64,000 nt of DNA from Atopobium deltae (lineage in GTDB: Bacteria > Actinomycetota > Coriobacteriia > Coriobacteriales > Atopobiaceae), in NCBI RefSeq assembly GCF_001552785.1, contig NZ_KQ959487.1, positions 208,450 to 272,449 on the forward strand. The letters run 5' to 3'. The notes under the pieces are model-generated. The model had not been told where the DNA came from. It made no database searches and was given only the letters and a program-made list of their open reading frames with translations. Below are positions 27,850-36,558 of the stretch, one piece after another (the first letter of the stretch is position 1; every line of letters starts with the position of its first letter). Both the position numbers and the translations under genes were made by a program.

Positions 27850-27885
27850 CAAAAAGAGGCCCACCACGACGATGAGCCTCTTCTA
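27850..27885 (-). terminator. Rho-independent terminator after rpsI
   Basis: AAGAGGC at 27854-27860 pairs with GCCTCTT at 27876-27882. On the minus strand it is followed by a T-run (plus strand aaaaa at 27851-27855). It closes the rplM-rpsI operon just before the glmM promoter area. Confidence 0.75.
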
Positions 27886-27918
27886 CAAATTTGCAGGAAT
27901 CGCAGGTTTACAAAAACC

Positions 27919-28314
27919 TTAGCGCTTCGAGAACTGCGGGCGCTTGCGGGCCTTCTTCAGACCGTACTTCTTACGCTCAACAGCGCGAGCGTCACGGGTG
28001 AGAAAACCTGCCTTCTTGAGCTCGGGACGATACTCGCCTGCGGTAAGCAGTGCACGAGCGATGCCCAAGCGCAAAGCGCCAGATTGACCAGAGATGCCGC
28101 CACCATCAAGGCGTGCAATCACGTCAAAGTGGTTGACTGTATCGGTAATTTTAAAAGGAGCAAGAGCGCCATCTACGAGGTGCTGACGACCAAAGTAGTC
28201 AAGCGCGTCGCGACCATTAACGGTAACCTTGCCAGTGCCGGGAACGAGACGTACGCGTGCGACAGCCTCCTTACGACGGCCTGTGCCAGTGTAAACAGCG
28301 GTAGTATCAGCCAT
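27919..28314 (-). CDS. rpsI: 30S ribosomal protein S9
   Basis: This 131-residue ribosomal protein shows the S9 core [14 protein letters not shown], a [19 protein letters not shown] middle segment, [19 protein letters not shown] and the basic tail [16 protein letters not shown] that reaches the P-site tRNA. It starts 3 bases after the rplM stop. Confidence 0.98.
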   Translation of the reverse strand: MADTTAVYTGTGRRKEAVARVRLVPGTGKVTVNGRDALDYFGRQHLVDGALAPFKITDTVNHFDVIARLDGGGISGQSGALRLGIARALLTAGEYRPELKKAGFLTRDARAVERKKYGLKKARKRPQFSKR

Positions 28315-28317
28315 CGG

Positions 28318-28758
28318 TTAAGCCTCCAAATCAATCTTGGTGGGGTTCTGGGCAGCGTGAGGATGCTCCGAACCAGCGTATACATGCAGCTTGCGGTATT
28401 GCTGAGCGCCAAGGCGTGTCTTGGGAAGCATGCCCTTGATTGCGTGCTCAATAACTCGCTCGGGGTGTTTTTCCATAGCCTCTTTGTAGCCTACGGTCTT
28501 CAGACCACCCAAAAAGCCAGAGTAACGCCAATATGATTTGTGATCAGCCTTAACACCAGTAAGAACGACCTTATCGGCATTAATGATAACAACGTAATCA
28601 CCGGTATCGGTGTGAGGGGTGTACTGAGGCTTGTTCTTACCACGAAGAATCATAGCAACCTTGGTCGCCAAGCGTCCCAGGGTTGCGCCCTCAGCGTCTA
28701 CGAGCACCCAGTTGCGCTCGACTTCGCCAGTTTTGGCATAATGAGTCGATTTATTCAC
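28318..28758 (-). CDS. rplM: 50S ribosomal protein L13
   Basis: At 146 residues the length is standard. It shows RNWVLVDAEGATLGRLAT, the GDYVVIINADKV segment, RVIEHAIKGMLPKTRLG and a YAGSEHPHAAQNP end. L13 is an early-assembling large-subunit protein. The GTG start was chosen because GGAGGAG lies just upstream; the open frame continues to 28908 but that part is not L13-like. First gene of the rplM-rpsI operon. Confidence 0.97.
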   Translation of the reverse strand: MNKSTHYAKTGEVERNWVLVDAEGATLGRLATKVAMILRGKNKPQYTPHTDTGDYVVIINADKVVLTGVKADHKSYWRYSGFLGGLKTVGYKEAMEKHPERVIEHAIKGMLPKTRLGAQQYRKLHVYAGSEHPHAAQNPTKIDLEA

Positions 28759-28854
28759 GTGACTCCTCCAACATACAGATGCACTCGTTTCTGGACAAAC
28801 AAGTGCCGCTAATCTTTTACAGAAATTACGGGGCTGTACAAAAATAGCTTTCAA

Positions 28855-28860
28855 ATTATA
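28855..28860 (-). promoter_or_regulatory. -10 element (TATAAT) for rplM-rpsI
   Basis: The minus strand reads TGTATAATTTG here, about 100 bases ahead of the rplM start. The -10 hexamer is perfect, but I see no strong -35 at usual spacing. The long leader could hold ribosomal-protein autoregulation, which is not demonstrated. Confidence 0.45.
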
Positions 28861-29004
28861 CACCAGCTGCACAAAATAAGCAGCATATCGCCACTTTTGC
28901 GCAAGCAATCACGTAATATTCACGCAATCGGAGGTAAGGCATGAGGATCAAACGCGACCAAGCGCGGTCAAACACGGGTCAAACGTGAAGCTCTCTTATC
29001 ATTT

Positions 29005-29034
29005 TTGAGAACGGCTTCCGCATACGGCTATAAT
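29005..29034 (+). promoter_or_regulatory. Sigma-70-type promoter of the FemABX gene
   Basis: TTGAGA at 29005-29010 and a perfect TATAAT at 29029-29034 are separated by 18 bases. They lie about 30 bases upstream of the ATG and its AAAGGAG site. Confidence 0.7.
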
Positions 29035-29062
29035 AAAGCAGCTAAGCGCTTAAAGGAGCACC

Positions 29063-30061
29063 ATGATCACCCTGACCTCTGTAGATTTTTCTGAACTTGA
29101 CTCGACCGCAAAAGCCCACACCCACACCCTGCCCATCGAGCAAACCAGCGTGTGGGCGCGCTATCAAAACACCATCGACGGACGCCGTCCGTGGGGCGCC
29201 TACCTTATACAGCAGAACGGCGAACTTCTCGGCTTTATTTCACTCATCGAATTTACGACACACGGCTATCGTTACCTGCGCTCGATGCATGGTCCTTCGT
29301 GGCTAGCAAAGCCTGACGAGAAGACCGAGGCGGCGTTTTTGCAAGCCTTGGTAGCCGACGTCCGCGCGCGCGATCCCAAAGTCGTGTTTTTGCGTGTCGA
29401 TACTTGGTATGAAGCGATGACCACGCCCGTACTTTCGACCGTGCCTTACGACCAGACTGTCGTGATTTCGCTGGAGGATAGCGACGACGAGATCTTAAAC
29501 CGCATGAAGAGCCGCGGCCGCCGCGATGTGCGCAAGGCCCTGCGCGAATGCGATGCTGTATGCAGCGACGAGACCGAGCAAGCCTACCAAGATTTTTCGC
29601 CCTATTACGCCATTATGCAGCAGACCGCTCAGCGCGATGGTTTTAGCTGCTCGCCCATGAGCGACTACAGCGATATGCTCCAGTCGCTGGGCAAAGAGCA
29701 TTGCCGTGTTTTTGCCGCACGCTTAGATGGACAGGTGTTGAGCTGGTCAATTGTGACGCTGAGTGGCACGCGCGCCGTGCGCTACTATGCTGGCATGCGC
29801 TCTGATGCCATGCGTATGCACGTGACCGATAAGCTCGTCTATTGCGAGTGCTGTTTGCTTGCCCACATGGGCATCAAGGATTATGACCTCATGGGTATCG
29901 GAAGCGATTTTGCCCCCTCGCTCAAGCGCTTAAACGAGTTCAAAACAAAATTTACGACTCAGATTACGCCCGTGGCAGCTGGTCGCGACATTGCTGTTCG
30001 ACCCTTGTTCTACCGCAGTTTGACACTGGCAAAAAAGTTGAAGACAGCACTGGGACGTTAA
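29063..30061 (+). CDS. FemABX-family peptidoglycan bridge-forming aminoacyltransferase
   Basis: This 332-residue cytoplasmic protein has the double-GNAT FemABX layout. An early TSVWARYQNTIDG segment and MHGPSWLAKP are followed by the basic NRMKSRGRRDVRKALRE helix near residue 150, YYAIMQQTAQRDGFS, and late motifs YYAGMRSDA and YDLMGIGSDF with LNEFKTKF. Such enzymes add an amino acid from aminoacyl-tRNA to the stem peptide of lipid II. Which residue it adds cannot be read. It is a monocistronic plus-strand gene with its own promoter and terminator. Confidence 0.88.
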   Translation: MITLTSVDFSELDSTAKAHTHTLPIEQTSVWARYQNTIDGRRPWGAYLIQQNGELLGFISLIEFTTHGYRYLRSMHGPSWLAKPDEKTEAAFLQALVADVRARDPKVVFLRVDTWYEAMTTPVLSTVPYDQTVVISLEDSDDEILNRMKSRGRRDVRKALRECDAVCSDETEQAYQDFSPYYAIMQQTAQRDGFSCSPMSDYSDMLQSLGKEHCRVFAARLDGQVLSWSIVTLSGTRAVRYYAGMRSDAMRMHVTDKLVYCECCLLAHMGIKDYDLMGIGSDFAPSLKRLNEFKTKFTTQITPVAAGRDIAVRPLFYRSLTLAKKLKTALGR

Positions 30062-30133
30062 ACGGGAACACTCATTGAGACCTTAAACGGGGGGGCACTC
30101 ACTGCAGGCCTTAATAAAAACACATCAGCAAAA

Positions 30134-30168
30134 CGCAGGCAAGCATCCACTGCTTACCTGCGCTTTTT
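30134..30168. terminator. Bidirectional rho-independent terminator between femX-like gene and lsrF
   Basis: CGCAGGCAAGCA (30134-30145) pairs with TGCTTACCTGCG (30151-30162), 11 of 12 positions, with a 5-base loop. CTTTTT follows on the plus strand and an A-run precedes it, so it can stop transcription from both converging genes. Confidence 0.8.
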
Positions 30169-30234
30169 GAGTTGCGGATAGTGCACGCCATCGTTTTTTG
30201 GAACGTACCTTAGTACGAAAGCACAAAAATCTAC

Positions 30235-31113
30235 TTAGTGTGTTGCATCCTCGAAGAATTCCCACGCCTCAGCATCGCTTGCGCCTTCGTGTACAATCTT
30301 GCGAATGGCCTCGGCCATCTGCAAAGGATGTTGACTCTGGAAGATATTGCGTCCCATATCAACACCACGAGCACCTTTTTGAATCACACTATACGCAAGG
30401 TGCATTGCATCGCGCTCGAGAAGCTTCTTGCCTCCTGCAACAACGATGGGCACGGGGCACGCAGCCACGACCTCTTCGAAATCTTCGCAATCGTAGGTTT
30501 TAACAATTTGAACGCCCATCTCGGCAATAATGCGTGTGGCAAGTTTAAAGAAACGACCCGTGCGCTCCATATCTTTACCAACAGCGCACACACCAAGCGT
30601 TGGGATGCTGTAGCGAAAACCCGCATTCACAACCTGACTAAGATTATCAATGCTCGAAAGCTGCCCATCGGCACCAATAAAGGTCTGCACTGCCATGCAG
30701 TCAGCATTCATGCGAATGGCATCCTCAATGTCAACAGCCACAACCTCATGCGAAAGATCGGACTGCAGCATCGACGACCCCGAAGTCACGCGAAGGGCAA
30801 TGCCCTTGGTGATTTGCGGTGGAACGCAACTACGAATCGCACCACGCGTGCCCATAAAGCAGTCAACATAGGGCGCAAGCTGCGGAAGAAGTAGGTCGAG
30901 GCGCTCAAGACCAGCCGTCGAACCCATAAAGTAGCCGTGGTCAAACGCAAACATAACCGTGTTGCCACTCTTCGGATCAAAAATATTGGAGAGATGCTTT
31001 TGCATACCCCAATCAAGACTATTGGCACCCTTTACATAAAATCCCTCGTTGTAGGCAAAGGGAGTGTCAACGTGATAGTTTTTAGCAACTTTGAGACCGT
31101 CAAGATCAGCCAT
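30235..31113 (-). CDS. lsrF: Autoinducer-2 aldolase/thiolase LsrF
   Basis: The 292-residue protein (E. coli LsrF has 291) is a class I aldolase-fold enzyme. It shows TVMFAFDHGYFMGSTAGLERLD near residue 60, ITKGIALRVTSGSS, VVAVDIEDAIRMNADC, IVKTYDCEDFEEVV with the lysine expected to act as nucleophile, and PIVVAGGKKL. LsrF performs the last step of phospho-AI-2 breakdown, moving an acetyl group to CoA. The start MADLDGLKVAKNY follows AAGGAAG. It is the last gene of lsrACDBF; a strong hairpin separates it from lsrB. Confidence 0.93.
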   Translation of the reverse strand: MADLDGLKVAKNYHVDTPFAYNEGFYVKGANSLDWGMQKHLSNIFDPKSGNTVMFAFDHGYFMGSTAGLERLDLLLPQLAPYVDCFMGTRGAIRSCVPPQITKGIALRVTSGSSMLQSDLSHEVVAVDIEDAIRMNADCMAVQTFIGADGQLSSIDNLSQVVNAGFRYSIPTLGVCAVGKDMERTGRFFKLATRIIAEMGVQIVKTYDCEDFEEVVAACPVPIVVAGGKKLLERDAMHLAYSVIQKGARGVDMGRNIFQSQHPLQMAEAIRKIVHEGASDAEAWEFFEDATH

Positions 31114-31195
31114 ATGCATACCTTCCTTAAGATAGCTCTGCGGCGTGCCAGCACACTGATGCCAGCACGCCACAGAAAAACGTAAAACTTACTCA

Positions 31196-31227
31196 CGAGC
31201 TTCTTGACAAATCTGTCGAGAAGCTCG
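31196..31227 (-). promoter_or_regulatory. Strong hairpin between lsrB and lsrF
   Basis: Arms CGAGCTTCTTGACA (31196-31209) and TGTCGAGAAGCTCG (31214-31227) pair at 13 of 14 positions plus one G-U type pair, with a 4-base loop. No clear T-run follows. It lies in the 207-base lsrB-lsrF gap and probably lowers readthrough or protects the upstream mRNA, so binding protein is made in excess of LsrF (inference). Confidence 0.65.
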
Positions 31228-31320
31228 CCTGCTCGGCAGGTGTTACTCAGCACATGAAGCGCGCGCAGATACGCTCATGCACTTCGACAACCCATGACAG
31301 CAGTTCATTACAGCAACGCA

Positions 31321-32442
31321 TTAGAATGCGTAGTTGTTCATGTTCTCCTTGGTGAAGACGAGACGCTCGGGCAACAGCACGACGCCGTTGTTCTTCTCGC
31401 CCGTCTTGGCGCCCTCGGCAATAGACTCATTGGCCTCAACCTTGACATCACCAATCTTCGGAATGGAGATGGTGTCACCAACCTTAACCTCGTTTCCAGC
31501 AGCAAGGTATGCGGCAACGTAGCAACCCATAGCGCCCTGTACTGCGCAGTCCCAAAGACCCCAGTTGTAAATGGTGCCATGCTCGCAGTAAGACTTAATC
31601 GACTGTGGGGAAGCAAAACCAGTAATGGTAATCTTCTTGGCATCGTAGCCTTTATTCTCGGCTGCCTGCAGCTGTCCAGGAAGTGCGGTGGAGTCATTGC
31701 AGATGATCAGGTCAATGTTGGGGTAGGCGTCCAAAACAGCCTCACCAATGGTGATTGCTTGCTCGGCGTCCTGGTTGGAGTAGTAGTTCTCATGAACATT
31801 CTTCCAGTTAGGATATTCCTTCTTGATGAGCTCTTGAGCTGCAACCTGCCAGGAGTTTTGGTCGGTAACCGTAGCCTGGGAGTAATGCCAAACGTAGGTA
31901 ATCTCGTCCTTCTTAGGATCCTTGCCACGCTCCTTAAGACCAGCAACACCCATGTCAACAAGCATCTTACCCAAAATCGCAGGCGTGCCCTGAGAAACCA
32001 TGAGCGTACGATCCTCGGGATTGGAGTCAGAGTCCCAGGTAGTAACAACAATGCCAGCCTCGGTAGCCTTCTTCAGGGCGTCAGAAACACCCTTAGCGTC
32101 AACGGTCGAAATGCAGATGGCGTCAACACCATTTGCAACAGCCTGATTAATGACGGATACCTGCGCAGAAACAGATGCGGTGGCGTCGCCAAGATAGTTA
32201 ACCGTAAAGCCCCACTCTTTGGCCTTCTCTTGAGCACCCTTGTTGGCGGACTCGAAGAACGCGTTACCCGTTACCTTTGGGATGAAGGCAACCGTCTTGC
32301 CCTTTACATCTCCTGCTTTCTTTTTGTCATCGCCACCCTTCTTGTTGTCGCCACCAGTATTACAGCCCGCAAGAGCAAGGCCTGCCCATACTGCACCCGT
32401 GCCAGCCAAACCAATGAAACTGCGGCGAGTCATATCTTGCAT
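31321..32442 (-). CDS. lsrB: Autoinducer-2-binding lipoprotein LsrB
   Basis: The 373-residue precursor begins MQDMTRRSFIGLAGTG with twin arginines and a lipobox LALAGC, followed by a Gly/Lys-rich spacer. The mature part is an LsrB-type periplasmic-binding protein: VAFIPKVTGNAFFES, VVTTWDSDSNPEDR with the two ligand-region aspartates, and the ICNDSTALPG loop corresponding to the Pro/Ala ligand contacts known in LsrB. It captures AI-2 outside the cell and delivers it to LsrCD. The start follows GGGGGAGG. It is the fourth gene of the lsr operon. Confidence 0.92.
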   Translation of the reverse strand: MQDMTRRSFIGLAGTGAVWAGLALAGCNTGGDNKKGGDDKKKAGDVKGKTVAFIPKVTGNAFFESANKGAQEKAKEWGFTVNYLGDATASVSAQVSVINQAVANGVDAICISTVDAKGVSDALKKATEAGIVVTTWDSDSNPEDRTLMVSQGTPAILGKMLVDMGVAGLKERGKDPKKDEITYVWHYSQATVTDQNSWQVAAQELIKKEYPNWKNVHENYYSNQDAEQAITIGEAVLDAYPNIDLIICNDSTALPGQLQAAENKGYDAKKITITGFASPQSIKSYCEHGTIYNWGLWDCAVQGAMGCYVAAYLAAGNEVKVGDTISIPKIGDVKVEANESIAEGAKTGEKNNGVVLLPERLVFTKENMNNYAF

Positions 32443-32519
32443 AGTGAACCTCCCCCTTCTTCGCTCAGCTTCGTGCCGAGCAATCGGTTTTGAAGCATCG
32501 CCCAACATGCGCTTGGACG

Positions 32520-33593
32520 TTATGCTTCAGTTGACGTGCTGTCCTTTACAAACAGCGATTTCAAAAACGTGCCAATATTTGTACCACTCGTAGCTGCTCT
32601 CATGACGATAACAACCACGAGTAAGACACCAACAGGAATGTCCAAATACTGTGGACTTACTTTGAAGCACAACGGCAAACCAAAGCGTAAAAAGGCGATA
32701 ACAAATGACGCCAAGCAGGTGCCCGCAATCGAACCCTTGCCGCCTGTCGAAAGCGTTCCACCCAATACCACCGCGGTAATGATATCCATCGTAAAATCGG
32801 CACCAAAATCGGACTTGGCTGTGCCTAAATACGCGGTGAGCACCGTTCCCGCAAGAGCGGCCGAAAGCGCACTGAGGATATACGTGGACATGATGATGCG
32901 ACGGCTATTAATACCCGAAAATTCGGCAGCACTTTGGTTGACGCCCACCAGTGTGATACGGCGACCATACTTTGTCTTGTGTAGCAAGACAAAGGCGAAG
33001 ATGAGCATGACGATGTAAATCAGCAGTTGGAAGGGGATTACCCCCAAAAGCTCGAAGCTCGAGATGAATTTAAAATCATCGGGAAATCCGCCAATGCCCT
33101 GATAACTTTCCGTCTTAGAAAGCGTAGAAATAAGCAGCGCGATACCCGAATACAAAAAGCTTCCACCTAGGGTAACGACCATCGCCTGCACACGACAATA
33201 CGCAATAAAAAATCCCGATAGCGCGCCACAGGCAAGGGTGAGCAACGTCGCGACCGCTACGGCCCCCCAGATGGGCAGCCCAAAATCCTGCCAACCAACA
33301 CCAATGGTAATAGAGGTCAAACCCACCAGCGAGGCAACCTGAATGTCGATGCCTCCTGTCACCATAACCAGCGTGACAAACAGCGAGATCATAAAAATGG
33401 GTAGGCTGTCGTTAATGCTGGTAAAGAGCAGTGCTGGACGCAAAAACTTGGCATTTGTCGAACCAAAAATGACAAACTCGCAGACGAGAAGGGCAATCAA
33501 AATAAGGTTCCAGTTTGTCTGTCCGCGAGACAAAAACTCTTTGATCTTCTCGCCAGCGCCGGACGTTACCGCCGCATTGATCTTGTTGGTCAT
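32520..33593 (-). CDS. lsrD: Autoinducer-2 ABC transporter permease LsrD
   Basis: A 357-residue membrane protein of the ribose/AI-2 BPD_transp_2 family with about ten hydrophobic segments. It has VMVTGGIDIQVASLVGLTSI near residue 90, GVNQSAAEFSGI, and TAVVLGGTLSTGGKGSIAGTCL in the C-terminal third, which are typical positions. With LsrC it forms the channel driven by LsrA. The ATG overlaps the lsrC stop (ATGA). The C-terminal 25 residues are less conserved. Confidence 0.9.
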   Translation of the reverse strand: MTNKINAAVTSGAGEKIKEFLSRGQTNWNLILIALLVCEFVIFGSTNAKFLRPALLFTSINDSLPIFMISLFVTLVMVTGGIDIQVASLVGLTSITIGVGWQDFGLPIWGAVAVATLLTLACGALSGFFIAYCRVQAMVVTLGGSFLYSGIALLISTLSKTESYQGIGGFPDDFKFISSFELLGVIPFQLLIYIVMLIFAFVLLHKTKYGRRITLVGVNQSAAEFSGINSRRIIMSTYILSALSAALAGTVLTAYLGTAKSDFGADFTMDIITAVVLGGTLSTGGKGSIAGTCLASFVIAFLRFGLPLCFKVSPQYLDIPVGVLLVVVIVMRAATSGTNIGTFLKSLFVKDSTSTEA

Positions 33594-34669
33594 CAGCGCC
33601 CACCTTCTCTCGAGTCATGAGGATTTATAACGTCAGCACCAAACTCGTCGATTTGCTGCGCGAGTTTATCGAGCGTAGGCAGCGTCGAAACGCGCGCATT
33701 CAGGCGAGCGTGGCGACTCTTGACGATGGTGCGGTGCTGCAACAGCGCATCGACCACGACGATAACAATAAGGATGACGCCCGTAATTGCGTTGTCGTAG
33801 TTGGACGAAAAACCCATAAACACCAAAAGGTAGCTAATAGAAGCCATGATGACCGCACCGACTGCGGCGCCAAGCGTAGAACCGACGCCGCCCAACAGGC
33901 TGACACCGCCCAGAACGCAAGCAGCAATGGCCTTCATCTCGTAACCGTTACCAGCCATCGGGGTGACAAACCCAATGCGGCTGCAGAACAAAATACCGCC
34001 AATAGCAGCAAAAATGCCGCAGATCACATAGGCAGCAATTTTGGTTTGTAAGGTAGGAAGACCCACCAGAGTTGCACCGTTGGCGTTATCGCCCACCGCC
34101 GCAAACCAGCGACCTTGGCGAGTCTTCACAAGCGTCAAGTGGATGAGAATAACCAATGCAATAACTGCACAGTAGTACACTGTTAAATTACCGATGCCGG
34201 TAACCGCCGAAAAATCTTTAAAGCGCTTGGGCAGGTTCTCGACCCACGCACCGTTGGTATACACATAAATAATCCCGCGTAAAACGCCATTGACGCCAAG
34301 GGTAAAAATGAGCGAGGGAGCCTTCATAACAGCAACACCCCACGCATTGACCAGACCGATAAGGGCGCCGAGCACGATGCCCACCGCGATTGCTGCTATA
34401 AGAGGCTGCCCATCGCGAAGCATGGTGCCCACCACTGCAGCAACAAGGCCAAGGTTGGAACCAACCGATACATCAATCTCACCAATAAAAAGCGTAAAAG
34501 CAACCCCGACGGCTACCAGTGTGTAGACAACCGAGGTATTAAAGCAGGCTGCAATATTGGCGGGAGTCAAGAAAGCTGGGTTAATGGCGCCAACTCCAAC
34601 AAAGAGCATAAGCAAAAAGATAAGGGCGCTGAAGCCGCGCGCTTTAATGAGGCGTTTTACCACATTCAC
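33593..34669 (-). CDS. lsrC: Autoinducer-2 ABC transporter permease LsrC
   Basis: This 358-residue membrane protein pairs with LsrD. It shows FTLFIGEIDVSVGSNLGLVAAV near residue 65, a TLGVNGVLRGIIYV stretch, GDNANGATLVGLPTLQTK and IAACVLGGVSLLGGVGSTLGAAVGA. The C-terminal 40 residues are hydrophilic and extend beyond usual members. The start is GTG after GGAGG. It begins 11 bases after lsrA and overlaps lsrD by one base, so all three transporter genes are tightly coupled. Confidence 0.9.
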   Translation of the reverse strand: MNVVKRLIKARGFSALIFLLMLFVGVGAINPAFLTPANIAACFNTSVVYTLVAVGVAFTLFIGEIDVSVGSNLGLVAAVVGTMLRDGQPLIAAIAVGIVLGALIGLVNAWGVAVMKAPSLIFTLGVNGVLRGIIYVYTNGAWVENLPKRFKDFSAVTGIGNLTVYYCAVIALVILIHLTLVKTRQGRWFAAVGDNANGATLVGLPTLQTKIAAYVICGIFAAIGGILFCSRIGFVTPMAGNGYEMKAIAACVLGGVSLLGGVGSTLGAAVGAVIMASISYLLVFMGFSSNYDNAITGVILIVIVVVDALLQHRTIVKSRHARLNARVSTLPTLDKLAQQIDEFGADVINPHDSREGGR

Positions 34670-34680
34670 CAGGAGCCTCC

Positions 34681-36261
34681 TTACAGACCAAATGCAGCAG
34701 ACATAAGGTTGTCCTGCGTAATTTCGGATTTTGTAAACTCGCGATTGATGCGCCCGCGATACATCGTAAAAGCGCGATCCGCAAGCTCGATAATTTCTTC
34801 CATATCGGAAGAAATTAAAAGGATGGAGACGCCCTGTTTGCGTAGCTCTTGAATAACAAAGTAAACGTCCGCACGGGCTGCTGCATCAATACCACGTGTG
34901 GGCTCATCCAAAATAACTACCTTGGGCTGCACCGAGAAGGCGCGCCCAATCACAATCTTTTGCTGGTTGCCGCCAGAAAGACCTCCCACTTCCTGGGAAA
35001 GTCCCGTAATTTTCGTACGGAAATTCTCAACATACGTCGAAGAAACATCCCGCTCTTTTTTGTTGTTGAGGATGACAGAACCTAGCTCATGGCGGTTGAG
35101 CAGCGAACTTGTGGTATTCTCGGCCACGTCACGAATCAAGAAAAGTCCGTCATTGAAGCGATCCTCGGGAACATAGCTTAAACCTGCAGCGATGATGTCT
35201 TTTGTCGACTTACCTGTGATGTCAATGCCGTCAACAAAGCAACGCCCTCCAAGCGTTTTGTCCATGCCATAAATGGTGGTAGCCATCTCGGAACGACCAG
35301 CGCCGACAATCCCTGCAAGACCCACAATCTCGCCGGGATACAGCGCCAAATCGACGTCAGCAAAGCCGTAGCCCGTAAAATCCTTGAGCTCAAAGACGGG
35401 TTTTCCGCTGTAGTCAATAGCCTTTGCGTCCTGTGTCACTTCGCGACGGATCTGCGCCACATCGGGCGGAAGCAAACCGTGCACGAGATCTTCTCGCGTG
35501 AAGTCTTTGACGTCACCGTGCATAGCCATGACGCCGTCGCGCAAAATGCCAACGGTGGTTGCCACCTCAAACACTTCGGAGAGACGATGTGTAATGTAAA
35601 TAATGCCAATATGTTTTTGACGCAGTTCATCAATAACCGCAAAGAGACTTTTTACCTCGTCAAAGGTTAAGGCACTGGTGGGCTCGTCAAAAATCAAAAT
35701 CTTGGAATGACGCATGAGGCCGCGAAGAATTTCAACCATCTCTTGTTCGGCGATAGACAGCGTTGAAGCTTTACGCCCAAGATCGAGGTCCCAGCCGATC
35801 TCTTGCATGGTCTCGGTTAAACGACGGTTAAGCTCAGCGGCGGGCTGTGTAAAACCAATCGTAATATTTTCGCGCACCGTCATATTGGGAAAAAGCATGG
35901 GCTCCTGCGGAACCATGTAAATGCTATGGGCAAGGGCGGCCTTTGGATTAGTAATGTCAACTTTTTGCTGGTCGATAGCTATTTCGCCCTCATCGGCCGA
36001 ATAAATGCCCATAATAATTTTCATGAGCGTTGACTTACCCGAGCCATTGCCGCCGATAAGGGCAAACACTTCGTCAGGACGCAAATCAAGATTGATTCCC
36101 TTGAGCACCGCATTCGAGCGGAATGATTTGTAAATGCCTCGCACGGATAGCAACGGCGCAGCACCGACATCGCTTACGTCGAGTACATCATTTGCTGCGA
36201 GCACGTCGGTTGTGCCAAGCGCATTATTTTCGTGCAATGGCTTATTTGAAACATCATCCAC
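34681..36261 (-). CDS. lsrA: Autoinducer-2 ABC transporter ATP-binding protein LsrA
   Basis: The 526-residue protein holds two ABC ATPase domains in tandem, as in sugar and AI-2 importers. Domain 1 has Walker A IGGNGSGKSTLM, signature LSIAEQEM and [13 protein letters not shown]. Domain 2 has a divergent Walker A GIVGAGRSEM, with LSGGNQQKIVIGRA and VVILDEPTRGID. The N-terminal 35 residues are acidic and variable. The GTG start follows TAGGAGAG. First gene of lsrACDBF, divergent from lsrR. Confidence 0.93.
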   Translation of the reverse strand: MDDVSNKPLHENNALGTTDVLAANDVLDVSDVGAAPLLSVRGIYKSFRSNAVLKGINLDLRPDEVFALIGGNGSGKSTLMKIIMGIYSADEGEIAIDQQKVDITNPKAALAHSIYMVPQEPMLFPNMTVRENITIGFTQPAAELNRRLTETMQEIGWDLDLGRKASTLSIAEQEMVEILRGLMRHSKILIFDEPTSALTFDEVKSLFAVIDELRQKHIGIIYITHRLSEVFEVATTVGILRDGVMAMHGDVKDFTREDLVHGLLPPDVAQIRREVTQDAKAIDYSGKPVFELKDFTGYGFADVDLALYPGEIVGLAGIVGAGRSEMATTIYGMDKTLGGRCFVDGIDITGKSTKDIIAAGLSYVPEDRFNDGLFLIRDVAENTTSSLLNRHELGSVILNNKKERDVSSTYVENFRTKITGLSQEVGGLSGGNQQKIVIGRAFSVQPKVVILDEPTRGIDAAARADVYFVIQELRKQGVSILLISSDMEEIIELADRAFTMYRGRINREFTKSEITQDNLMSAAFGL

Positions 36262-36495
36262 AGGCTCTCCTACCCACCAAGATGACGATTACTTCATCTC
36301 CTAAGATACCGATAATTTCGTTTGAATGTTGGAGGCGTTGGCTCTGCCGTGCGCTTTGGGGGATGAACGGTAGCATCTTGACGGTAGACGGTATTTTGTA
36401 GCACTCTTGAACTATTATATTCATAATTCGCTGTAGAAGTTCACCAGTTATGGTATATCTACCAGTAATTATTAAAAAAGCGCTGAGAATACTTC
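36262..36495. promoter_or_regulatory. Divergent lsrA-lsrR intergenic region, lsrA side
   Basis: AT-rich region with a perfect minus-strand -10 hexamer TATAAT at 36414-36419 (plus ATTATA), a candidate lsrA promoter though the -35 is weak. ACGGTAG-type repeats occur near 36367 and 36381. No gene is seen. Confidence 0.4.
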
Positions 36496-36540
36496 TTGAC
36501 CTTTATACCTTACTTTTGTTTATACTATAGACAAAAGTAA
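36496..36540 (+). promoter_or_regulatory. lsrR promoter overlapped by a long palindrome (candidate LsrR operator)
   Basis: TTGACC at 36496-36501 and TATACT at 36521-36526 form a weakly spaced promoter (19 bases). A perfect palindrome overlies it: TTACTTTTGT (36510-36519) and ACAAAAGTAA (36531-36540), with an 11-base centre that is itself nearly symmetrical. It sits on the -10 region, a classical place for a repressor. The adjacent SorC-family regulator LsrR is the likely binder (inference). Confidence 0.65.
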
Positions 36541-36558
36541 TACTTAAGGAGACCTCGC

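Noticed and set aside
31294..32493. 399-codon open frame opposite lsrB
   Set aside because: Mirror of lsrB codon usage with no start signal and no domain; lsrB itself is well supported.
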